A model generated the notes under the pieces. It was not told the DNA's origin, did not search any database, and worked only from the letters and a program-made list of their open reading frames with translations. From contig NC_092583.1 in assembly GCF_037975245.1 (NCBI RefSeq), positions 11,551,764 to 11,615,763 on the forward strand: a DNA stretch of 64,000 nt. The letters run 5' to 3'. This document shows, piece by piece, positions 1 to 11,300 of this stretch. This DNA comes from Apostichopus japonicus (Eukaryota > Echinodermata > Holothuroidea > Aspidochirotida > Stichopodidae). Both the position numbers and the translations under genes were made by a program. Numbering within the stretch: the first letter of the stretch is position 1; each line of letters begins with the position of its first letter.

Positions 1-83
1 CGGATCGAGGATTTCGGAAGGGCGGGCGCCTCACCCTACCTCTTACACCGACAACTCCATTTTTGACGCTTCCATTTTCCTTT

Positions 84-87
<4 letters not shown>

Positions 88-159
<72 letters not shown>
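88..159. repeat. (TA)n microsatellite
   Basis: An uninterrupted TA dinucleotide tract of about 72 bp. The tyrosine/isoleucine reading frame across it is a by-product of the repeat and is not a gene. Confidence 0.97.
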
Positions 160-160
<1 letters not shown>

Positions 161-2496
161 GCGTTATGTAAGACCATATATATGGACGCCTTCAACAATT
201 GTACAATTGTGCTATGACAACAACTGTGGCTGGTCTCGACCTCGATCGAGATGTTGGGGAGCATGACACATTTCGGTATTAGACCAGGATCTATATGCGA
301 ACTGCACTAGACCTATGTCCTTCGATGCAACACTGTCATCCAGAGATAACATGTTATGCACTCCGACCTGAATGTTAATTGTTACCCCAAACCTAGTATC
401 GTTATTCTTACAATGAATCTAAAATAAATTCCGCATGCGATTGGAGAATTGAGCACATCTCTTGTGAATATCATATAGTGGATCCAGGGGCGTATCATTG
501 GCGGGGAGGGGGGGGGCGGACGCACCCATCACTTCTTGAGATTGTTCCCATCTGCACGAAAACGCGCGCCCAAAACCCTACGCCCCACCCCTATTATCGC
601 CGCCCGATGTGTATTAGTGACGCGTATAGAGGTCGTGCACTGATCAACTAGGAGTGTGACCACTCCCGATTTCGCAATTTCCCAGGAGCAGGCCCTGAAA
701 AATCCCAAGAAATCCCAAGGATACTGTACTGTATGGATATCTAGCAATATCTAGGGATGAAAATCTCAAGATCTTCCCTAAACTGAAGGCAGATAGAGAA
801 TCGAAGCCTTCAGTGTGTAATGAACTTGAAACTGTGCGTCTTTCGAAATGAAAATAAAGTGGGGCACAGTAGCGTAACTTACATGGGCTCGGACCGTGCT
901 TAGCCGGGTGCCCCGACCAAAAGGAGGCACCCCGCTATACGGATGCACAAAAAAGGGGTACCTCATTGGATAGGGAGGGCCCGTTTTACTGGGAAAGAAA
1001 AACTCATGTAAGACTGAACAAGACAATATACATATTTTAACGTGATACGGAATACGGACATCATGATCAGGGGCTCATTGGGTATTAATGTATGTATCGA
1101 GCTAGTTGCGTTATTTATTGTTATATTGAAAACAAAGTATATAATTTAAAACCCAATTTCAGCCTATGTTGTACTGAGTAAATCATCGGGACAAATGATT
1201 TTTCCAAAAAATCTAAAACAATAACCCAACACCCCACAGACTTGAAACTGCGATCATTTGAAGAAAAAAAGCAGGGCTTTCATGTAAATATAATACTGAA
1301 AGGTAAGAATAAAGATGCCTTCGGTGTCTCTGGTAAGTAAAAAGGCACAGGAAAGTAGGCTTAGATGAAGACAAAGTTTAAGCACTCGCCCCCCCCCCCC
1401 CGCCCCTGGAAAGTCAAAAATTAAAGAATTTGACAATTCGATGATTTCACCCAACCAACAGTTCTCTAGTTATGTTCATTGCATACGGACCCATTATGCA
1501 TTACTGAAATTATTGAAAGCCAAAATCCTAAGACATGATCTCAAAATAACGGATGTGTAAATGCAACTTGAACGGGAAGTGTCTTTTCCGACGATCTAGG
1601 AGTAGTTTTTGGCCAAATAAAATCGTCGTTCGCTCCGCGCCAACTGATGGTGGCGCTCCGCTGAGATAGTATCAAGTAGTGTGTTACACATATATGATCT
1701 ACTGATAAACATTTCTGCGGACGTGATAGGGGCCCTTCGTGCCAGGAGCAGGGCCCCTTAGGCTCATCGTTACGCCAACGGTGGGGCATTGCACAATAAA
1801 CAGATACAAGTTATTTATTTCAGTCTCATTTCAATTATTCGAATTTGTAAAGCAAACAGCAGATAAGCTTGAAAATGGCGTTCCAAGATGATCAGCCTCC
1901 AAACTGCTTATGTGTGTAGTGTTCGGTTTCCGAAATATCTGGTATTTTTTCATTTCCTTCAACGAAGTTTTAGAGTAGCCGTTGCTTTGAAGTAAATTTA
2001 TTCACGATTCTCGTGAAATCTCAAATTCTTAACAAATAATGGGCTTTAAGCCTTGAAAAGTGGGGCTAACGGGTATTGTGGGCCGCAACGTAGAATCACC
2101 TACAAAAGCAATGACCCACAGGAGATGCGTAAGGTCGAACATGATGTGTGACTGGTGACAATCTTTAAATAGGTTATGGATGGAAAAACAAAAGTAATTG
2201 GGAAACTCTTGGTTCTCAGGCAAAAGTGTATATCTGGTTGGTCATTGCCAAGCCCGAGAAGTGCCATTTCCTGTGATCTGAGGTGTATCAAAACCAGAAA
2301 TGTTCTTATACGTTAAATGTTAAATTAATTAATACGTTACGAGTGCTTTCGGCCATCACATGAAATTCAGGAGACAGGAGATTCTCTATGGACTTTACTG
2401 TGGAGACTGAGATCCCAGTTGGAGAACACTTCAACCTTCCTAACCATACCATGAACGACATATCCCTACAAGGGATTGAATCTTTTAGGTAGCCGC
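160..2496. other. Intergenic, no gene recognised
   Basis: Only short, low-quality open frames occur here. There are G-rich and C-rich homopolymer patches near 507-517 and 1388-1401. The stretch at 2300-2370, containing the words gtgctttcggccatcaca, resembles the spacer sequence near 24600, so it is probably an eroded remnant of the spacer that once preceded unit A. Confidence 0.6.
1555..1790. repeat. Eroded dispersed repeat related to the MITE at 62761
   Basis: The interior shares words with the element at 62761-62931: a cg(a/g)cgatctagg segment followed by a ggcgctccgct(t/g)agatagt segment. Clear terminal inverted repeats are not visible here, so this is called as a relic only. Confidence 0.4.
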
Positions 2497-2889
2497 CCTG
2501 ACCTAGTACGAATCAGCAGAGAGAGGCTGTGGATGCAACGCCTTCGCACCATTCAACCTTTTGGGCTCAACATTCAGGAAGGACATGACTAACCTTTTTT
2601 CTCCACACCGTTCTGTCTTTGTCCTTCTCCAGTTTATTCCCTATCCCATTTCCTTAATCCTCTTTTTTCCCCTCCACTGTTTATCTCCTACTTCTCCTAG
2701 TCCCTGTTGCTTTCTTCTCTCCATCCCTTCTCTACTAATCCCCTTACATCTATCTCTCTGGGTTCACCATGCTTATTAACCTGTCTGTATTCTGTGCGTG
2801 TTTTTGTCCCTTCTGTTACTGTTACTTGTCATTTAGCCTCTGAAGATAATCCTGCTAGGATCGAAACGTCAGGCCAACTTACTTTTACA
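2497..2889 (+). mobile_element. Short Penelope-like element relic 1
   Basis: Frame 2500-2592 encodes the end of a PLE GIY-YIG open reading frame (DLVRISRERLW, then LRTIQPFGLN, then a TAA stop). This matches the corresponding C-terminus of the larger element at 15641-17881 (FWELNLKTTAPFGLN). A pyrimidine-rich 3' UTR follows and ends in a hammerhead-like motif. The 5' end starts at the same base of the element as relic 2 at 10019. All of the RT domain is absent. Confidence 0.75.
2836..2874 (+). ncRNA. Hammerhead-ribozyme-like motif (PLE relic 1)
   Basis: Helix I strands are GCCT (2836-2839) and AGGC (2871-2874). The core CTGAAGA fits CUGANGA. Helix II is ATCC/GGAT closed by a short loop. Then comes GAAA, a minimal helix III (A-CG-T) and a C just before helix I. 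This is the layout of a minimal type I hammerhead, a class known from PLE terminal repeats. Activity is inferred. Confidence 0.6.
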
Positions 2890-2916
2890 CGAGTTAAGAA
2901 GTTGTTAGTGTTAGCC

Positions 2917-4914
2917 TAACCATACCTTAGGATTTTCGGGAATCCCAAAACCATCATAATGAACTTATATCACCGAGATCCATGTGATGAACTTATCCCT
3001 ACATCTAAGACCATTATCTTGCACGGTACTAGAGTAACTAGGGTTGTATAAGTCGTGGCGTGGAGCTACCTTTTTGCTAATGTGTGATGAAATAGTGCCA
3101 CTTGGGGTGGTGGGGTAATATAATTTAATTCTCTTGGTTTTTCTGGCACATATTCAATGTAAATGTAAACAGTCCCATAAACAAATACAAGTATTATGGT
3201 AAATTAAAACATCAAAACACCAGCTTGTTCCCTTTAGACTTCCTACAGTCTTCAGTTTCATATAATGAAGAAACGTAAAGAAAAATTAATATCTCCCTGA
3301 AGAAATACGGCTGTTCTTAGATTTTGCCGGCGATGCTCATCACAAGCATCACGCTAGCCTAATTCATCATTACCTTTATCTGGCTTAGTAATACCTAGTT
3401 ACATAATTAAAGGTCACATCCTTTTACAAGTAGTTACTGTGCTACAGAGGACGGGGAAGGGAAGGCGCGTTTAGACAGGATTACTAGAAAAAAGCACCTT
3501 CAGATTTGAGAGAATCTTGGATGATTTCGTCCACAGGCTGAAAACTCCAGTGTCATAGGGGAAGTTATACCAGACCTCTTAGGGATATTAACCAACTCAG
3601 AACATGGACACACAAACCAAGTGAACTTCACCAAACTGAAACACCTTCATCCCTGGTTTCAATACATTGGCATTGTGAACCCTTAAAGTTGCTCGACAAA
3701 AGAAAGGTGAAGGCACTTGTTTTGTCCCAAAACAAAAAGCTTCCAAAACGTTTGAAGAATACTTATAAACTATTGTCAGAGACGTTTCACATTTCACAAA
3801 ATACATTAACTTAATAAAGAAGAATTACACACAATTTCCTTAGTCCGTGTGCTTCATAAAAGTTACGCCTTAACAGATTACGCCACTGGAACTATTAGTG
3901 TGGCACTGAATCATGTATTTTCGCATTAGTATGAATGATGGATATTATGCGAACTTCGTCATTATTGATGTTAATGTATTTTCAAATAGTACAATGAGAG
4001 TTGTGAAATATTGAGTCGATACAAGTTGAATGCTTTTATGAGTAACTTTGATAAATTTATTCATTAAAGTATTTAAAATGTAACGAAAAGGACAAGATGT
4101 TTCGATCGTTGAAATATATTTGTCAATAAACCATAGAATATTTCTGACTCGTTAGTATTTAGTTATTTTTTATAAACAGACGGTTACGAGCAAAAATGGT
4201 AATATTCATCATATTAATCATGATGCATTCCAATTACGTCATGTATTTGTCCATCCACTTGGCTGCAGAACGTCTACTAGGAAGATTTTATAAAAAATAT
4301 CATATTGTATCACTTTAGAAGTGATAAATAATAAAAAAAAACAATAACACACCAAAGATGCAAGACTTGAGATACATCATTAAAGACACGGCGCCTGCCA
4401 ATATTCTAGTAAAGAGCTTTATAAGGATCCACACCTTTACACCAGAGAGTATCCAACCCATCATGCCACGCAAATTGACTTCCTAAACAATTTCAGGACC
4501 AGTTTCTAACTCGGTGAAGACAGCACCTGAATGGATAAATGAGGAAGAGAATACATTCATAAGTACAGCTAAGTGTTTGACAATAACTGTAGAAAATAAA
4601 AAGAGGATAGCAGTCATTATTATGAGTGATTACCGTACTTGTTAAAATAGCTATTGTTTGCAACTTTAAGCTTAAATAAACTCTCCTTTGAAGATAAAAG
4701 CTAATAAATATCTTTTTAAACCATAACATGGGCATGCTAGAATATCGAAGTTTGCACACCTTTCGATGTCAGGCAAAACTTCACAGAGAATAACAGAAAA
4801 CAGGAAATCACTTTATGAAAAACATGTAGCAATTTCAGTCCGCTAACATTGGCGAGTTGGAATAACAAATGCAAATGGAATTTAATTGTGGCTGTCGAAA
4901 GTAAACTAAGTTTT
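2917..4914 (-). other. 3' flank of gene 1, no further exon recognised
   Basis: The same 2 kb follows the stop codon in units B, C and D. The open frame at 3597-3806 is disrupted by indels in the other copies, so it is not read as coding. No convincing polyadenylation signal close to the stop was found. Confidence 0.5.
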
Positions 4915-5354
4915 CTAACCTTTGCAAATATCTTTCATGCTAAGGCAGTCCACGAATGGATCTTGTACTGGCTGTGTCTCAAATGTATAGTCGATACTGG
5001 CAGCAGGATTTTTCGCCAATTCGAAGCACATGAATGGAACTTCATGACAGATGAGGCCAGATAAATCCACCTGGAAGTCCATCTCTTTGAAGACGAGATT
5101 TTCACCAGTATTTAGAGTTTGGTTCTCTTGTACAGCTGTCAAGATCTGTGACTGCTCGTTAACGCGTCTTCTTTTCCCCTTGGTGTTTGTAGAGAAGAAA
5201 GTTTTAACTTGCCATAAGTCCTCTCCAACTACCGTTGTCATCAGCTGTTTATTTGTGGTAGCCTTTAGTTTGACTGTCGTTTGGGTGTCGTTAGTATTTT
5301 CCGCAATGATCTCAGGACTTATTAGTTTTGCGTGTAGCTTAGTAAAGACAACTC
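4915..5354 (-). CDS. Gene 1 exon 5: repeat domain copy 3 and stop
   Basis: 146 codons plus a TAG stop, entered in phase 1 (acceptor TTACAG). Landmarks are GEDLWQVKTFF, a basic KGKRRR patch that could be a processing site, ICHEVPFMCFEL and CLSMKDIC. The basic patch is present in all four genes. Confidence 0.85.
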
Positions 5355-8300
5355 CTGTAACAAGATAAGAAAAGCATAGATTACCAAAACCTTCTTGGAA
5401 TTTTCAGAACTTGTTTAGAATGATCCGATTTTGTTTCTCGTTTTTTGTTTACATATAGATCTTTAACTCCCCCTTTCCTACCAAAAACTATCAACATAAG
5501 TCTAATACATACAGTTGCAAAACGACCATCGTTTTACAAACCGATGTTTCTTCCAACACTGAGCAATCTATAAACTCCTTCTTTTCATGCCCTCACCATA
5601 CCCCAGTCTAGTAAAAACAGTACTTACGTGACTGACATTCTTGTGGCTTGCAAAGTACCAACGAATCTCGAGAAACGTCACCATGCCCTCCTTCCACAAT
5701 AAGTGTAAATGCTGGATCAGGGGCGTCCCCTTTCGTGAACTCCATGCAAATGTAGTTCACGTCCTCCATACATCCAATAGTTCCATATTCAAATTCTGCC
5801 TCAATACCATCAATATCGAGAGGGTCACCATTGGCAATGTCAGTGGAACCTTCCGCGTCATTGAGGATTTGGGCCACTTCTCCAATGCGAGGACCATCAC
5901 CCAAAGGATTGTAACTACCAAACAGTGATATGCACCAAAGATCGTCCCCCTCTAGGTCACGTGTGTCATCCCTGAATGTGACGTCGATGTCGATAGATAC
6001 AGGAGTTTCTTGGCCTGGAATTGGTCTCTCTCCAGTCAGTTCCCAGTCGAATGTCTCGGCAAACACTCCTTAAAGAAATAAATTGGGATTGGAAAACAAA
6101 ACAAGGTATAAAAACACTTAATCTAAATGTTGGGTCTTTGTACGACTAAAGTATCATATTAATTTACCTATTAATTATATATATATATATATATGTTATC
6201 TATATTACCTTGATAAGTAATACCTAACATATCGGCATAGGCATTGTACCAAAATAATACTGCTATATATAGACTATTGGTAGTCTGCTGTGTTTTAGAT
6301 TCGCCTTTCATGCCAAAAGTTGGATATACTAATGTTAACTAATGTCAGCAAAATCTTATTTTACCTTCTCGTTTAGAGAAACACATTGAAATAGCATTCA
6401 TATTTTGTTTGTTTGTTTGATTTAAAAAAAAATAAAAACAGAAATTCAATGAGTTTGTTTGACATAAAACATCGAGTTTTAAAATAAGCACACACCAAAA
6501 AAACATCAGCTCATTAGGAAAGAAAGAAAAACATGGAATGTCATTCGTATTGAAACATAGAATGTCTTTCAATGGAAAACTCACAAACACATTGACACAT
6601 ATACATACACACATACATACAAACACTCATATGATATCTTTGGTTGGACTCTATACATGTGATTCTTACACCCAAATGTGTAACACACTGAATCAAATAT
6701 GTTTAGTGGGCGTTTTATTATGAATAAGAGAGTAAAAAAAGTGTTAAAATATTTGGTCAGGGCCAGTTGAAAAACACATTGGTATCCGACTCTCAGCACT
6801 GTAGTTAAAGAAACAAAAATAACATCAGTATTTATTAAACACGAAGAAGACTAACAGCAAAAATCATTGACGAATGTCGCTAAAACTAATAAGTAGTCTG
6901 TTCTATAAAGTTTTATCATACATGTTACAACTGGTTTTCTCTCTGCTGATTTTTGCTTTTTTTTTATTTATTGTTATTGTTTTTGATACTGAAGTAAACG
7001 TTCGTTCAATGGACAAAATTCCTTCATTAGCCTACTTGAGTTTAACAGATTTTTCCCTTGAAATATTGAAATTCCTTCTATCTTCCATTCCGCTAGGATT
7101 GAGATGCCCGTATGAGTGTAAAACCCCTCAGATGTTCTTGCACCCCCTCCACCACGCCTACCAGCTCATCCTCACCTCAAGTCACCCAACCCACTCCCCC
7201 CAGTCCCACCTCTCTCTGAAAACAGTATAATCAGTTGGAAGCGCTAACTAGTGTTACCGACAATAATTGCCCAGTACTCGATTATTTTACATGCAAAGTC
7301 TAGACTACAGTTTTATATCAATGTAAAAGACTTCCAACTGGCAACATATATTAATCATGAATTTAAGCATGATTTGAGTTCGGATTGGGTTGTGTTGGTT
7401 TTGAGGTGCGGAGTGTGTTGGTGGGTGGGGTGGGAAGGGGTGTGTAATTTTAACCCCATTATCAGTTGGCTTAAAGTTTATGGTGTACAGTCTTTAAATG
7501 TCGTAGAGACGAAAATGGTATCTTAGCTTGAGGAAGGGATAAATGTTGGTTTACGCAAATATGTACCAATTTAATAACGAAGTAAGACAAAGATTAAACT
7601 CTTGAATGCAGAGATTTAAATTTCATTCTTGAGAGTGTTCCATTATGACACCTTTCTTTTCGGATTAAATTATCATGCATTCTCGGAATGCAAACCAACT
7701 AAAATGCAGCTCCAAATAGAGCTATAGGTGACGTCACTCTTCGGTTATAAGAGTGAATACCACTCCACTATTAAGAGTGATCATGTCCTACATACTCAAA
7801 AATTGAAATGCCACTCTCTGGAAATAAGAATCTAACGACGTAAGTCATTACGTCACATGACGTCACGATGTTTTTTAGGACAGGTGGCTTCACGATATTG
7901 TAAAATCGCTTTAAATATGTTGTGTTGAACCCAGTCTGATTCAAGTAATGGCGTATATAGGCAACTATTTAGTATGTACCTGACGTCACAATATCGATCG
8001 TGCTTTGTATTCAATGCGATTCAATGCGTTGATGGGCCCATCCTACTCATCCTCCTGTTTTTCCTGTTTTTGGCAGTCGTCGAGCATTCGGTTTCAAAGA
8101 AACACGATTAGCATTTACTTCACTGCTACAGGAATTTCTAAAACAGTAACACGTACACTTTTATAAATACCGAAATCACATGTGCGTGTGAAATTGAGTG
8201 CAGATTCTTCTGGAGAACCCACCCAATCCCCTCGGCAAATTCTTAACCTTAACCCAAAATTTAGAAAGGGGAAACTTCCTTTTCAAACCTGATGTTAAGA

Positions 8301-11300
8301 CACAAATCAGCTATACGACAAACAAGTCTCCACGTAAACCAAAATAATACCTTAAATACAGTATAAACTCAAACGAATACATATGATATCTGGATTGAAT
8401 TACCTTTACAGGTCCCCAGACGAACGCATTTTGTTTGCCTCTCGTACTCATCCCGGTAAACTGTGTAACTTAAATTCAAATCAAACCTAGGTTCTGGGTC
8501 ATCCGTCATATTAAACTTGATACAAAAGTATTTGAAGTCAGCACATACGCCCTCCGTAGCGTCAAATGAATAACGCAGTTTGTTAAAATTCCATCTCTTG
8601 TCCGGAGGTTTGTAATATGCTTTGGCTTTTGAAAATTCAAGAGCTCTCTGTTTTTCTGATAGTACGTTAGCATTATACGAAATTTTTGCTCCAGAACCAT
8701 CGCTGTTTCTACTGACCCAAGCGCCTATCCTCCACATATTTTCTCCTCGTATTTTCCTTGACGTCCGTCCTTTGAATATTTCTACGTCTACGGCGAATTT
8801 GAGCTTGTTTATTTTGCCCTCGGTAACCGTTGTACCCGCCGTGAATAGGTTGAACAAGTCATAGAATTCCATTGCTGGATGAAAGAAAACAGATAGTCAA
8901 AAGTAAGTATGTATTGATACACAGACAAATTTAAGGAGTAAGGAGAGAAGGGAGAAGGAGGAGGGGAGAAGGAGGAGATGGAGAAGGAGAAGGAGAAAAG
9001 GAAGAAGGAGGTGAAGAGGAGGAGGAGGGAGTGACGTAGGAGGAGGTGACAGTGGAAAGGAAGGAGGAGGGAAGGATGTGACGTTGGAGGAGGAGGAGGA
9101 GGAGGTGGGGGAGGAGGAGGAGGTGGAATGAAAAAGGAGCTGGTGACGGAGGTGGAGGAGGAGAGGTGAAGAAACTATTACTTACTGTAAGGACACAGTG
9201 GACAGCACTTTCCGGGTATTTTGACAGGATCGAAACATTTTGGTGGTGCACAACTAAAAATTACACAATATGTGGTACCGTTGCGACAAGTACACAATGT
9301 ACAATCGTCGATAGTCCATTGCTGGTTGTGTCTTTTCAAACTACCTCTGAACACACACGGTACCTTGTGTTTAAGTCGACCGACCGCTGATGTAGACTCT
9401 GTAAAACAACAGGATAAGACACAAAATTTGCAAATGTTGGAATAAGGAAAGATTGAAAAAATGACGACTTCGATGCAGGTTGCAAAATAACTGAAAGCAA
9501 CAGCTTCGATGCTCAACATTTCCTCGCTAAGGCATAAGGTATAAGCAACATGCAACGAGTTAACTTTTCCCTTCGAAATTATTACTTGAAAAGGACAAAA
9601 AAAACCTTCTAATTTACAGCGTTAGATAGTTTTAATATTGAAAAGCATCGAAAATGTACCCAAAATCAAAACAGACATGAATTGCTTAAGACATACATGA
9701 TAAAAGCGTAGGCTGATTTTTTTACCAGCCCCGACCCCCCCCCCCCCAACGGGGTTCGCGTTTTAATAATAATAATACTGGATATTTATAATGCGCCGGT
9801 ATCCGTCAAAAAGACGCTCGTGGCGCAGTGACACAAACTTTGCGATAGCAAAACCAAAACAGTACATATCACAAGACAATAATGCAAGCAAAAATGGGCG
9901 ACATTGAACAATTAAAAAAATGCAGACCCAGATTTGCAAATAATTGTGGCGGCAAACAGTTAATTCTGCTAACATAAATAATTTTGCTCTAACAATTCCT
10001 CTTTCATTCGCCATGCATCCTGACCTAGTACGAATCAGCAGAGAGAGGCTGTGGATGCAACGCCTTCGCACCATTCAACCTCATGGGCTCCACATTCAGG
10101 AAGGACATGACTAATTTTTCTTCTGTCCCCATTCTTCTCCCCCACCCCCCCCCATCACTCCTCTTCTCATAGCTCTCCCCACCCTTTTTTCTTCACACCT
10201 TTCTGTTTTTGTCCTTCTCCAGTTTATCCCCTACCCACTTCCCTTAATCCTCTCTTTGTCCCTCCACTGTTTATCTCCTACCTCTCCACTTTCCCTGCTG
10301 GTTTCTTTCTTACTGCTCTCCATCCCTTGTTTACTAATGAGCTTACATCTCTCTCTTTGTGTTCACCATGCTCATTTACCTGTCTGTATTCTGTGCATGT
10401 TTATATCCCTACTGTTACTGTTACTTGTCATTTAGCCTTTGAAGAAGATCCTGCTAGGATCGAAACGTCAGGCCAACTTACTTTTACATATAAATGAAAA
10501 AGATCTCATACTTAGCATACTTCTTCAAAACGATACGTAAAATTTTCTACTTTGGTTCTTTATTCTCGAATTTAACAATACAGGTAACATTTGAACGCAT
10601 TTGAGTTAATAGCATCCTGCAAATGTTTTTGCAAGCAACAAATGTTAACCGTATTCATCCGCAACGAATCGGCGTTACCTGTACTACTTCAGCTCTTGCA
10701 ACATAGGAACTTTTAACGTTCTTATTGTGGCATGGCATTATAAACTGGCATTTTATGGCATTATAAATATATTACGTGTTTTGGATGATGATAAACCAGG
10801 GCCAGGAAATCGACCTAGCAGTCTTCAATAGACCGGAGGGTGTTACATTTGCAATGATAGACTATAAGCTTACAAGTATTCGTTAGGTTAATCGTTATCT
10901 TATCTGAAGGACCTTCTTAAACCACGATCAGTGAGCTACTCCATACGATCTCATGACAGTTTGATTTTAATTACCCCCCGTACTCGCTGCAAGTCCCTTG
11001 GTGACCGATCTTTTTGTGTCTGTGCCCCCAAATTGTGGAATGCACTCCCATTTTCTATTCGCAATTCTAGTACTGTAAGTTCATTTAAATCCAGTCTTAA
11101 GACTTTCATTTTCAAACGTGTTTATAATTAATCTAGTTTTACTTATTTTCTCATTCTTTTTGTATATATCTCTTACTATTGTTTTATCCTATTTTCTGAT
11201 TTTGTGGCATGGTATATGCTGACTTCATTTTCTCCATCGTTATTGGTTTTGTTAAGTCTTTTAGGGTTATCTTTTTTTTAAGATTCTTACCTCTTTCTTA

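Noticed and set aside
63-266. Open frame rich in YIYIYI
   Set aside because: A translation of the (TA)n microsatellite. The same holds for frames at 13349, 18153, 18157, 18168, 28940 and 28968.
3597-3806. Frame in the 3' flank recurring at 26345 and 56596
   Set aside because: The copies differ by indels that change the frame, so it is not maintained as coding.
5051-5368. Plus-strand frames opposite the domain exons, also at 27780, 38410, 58008 and 5641
   Set aside because: Antisense shadows of the real minus-strand exons, without their splice signals.
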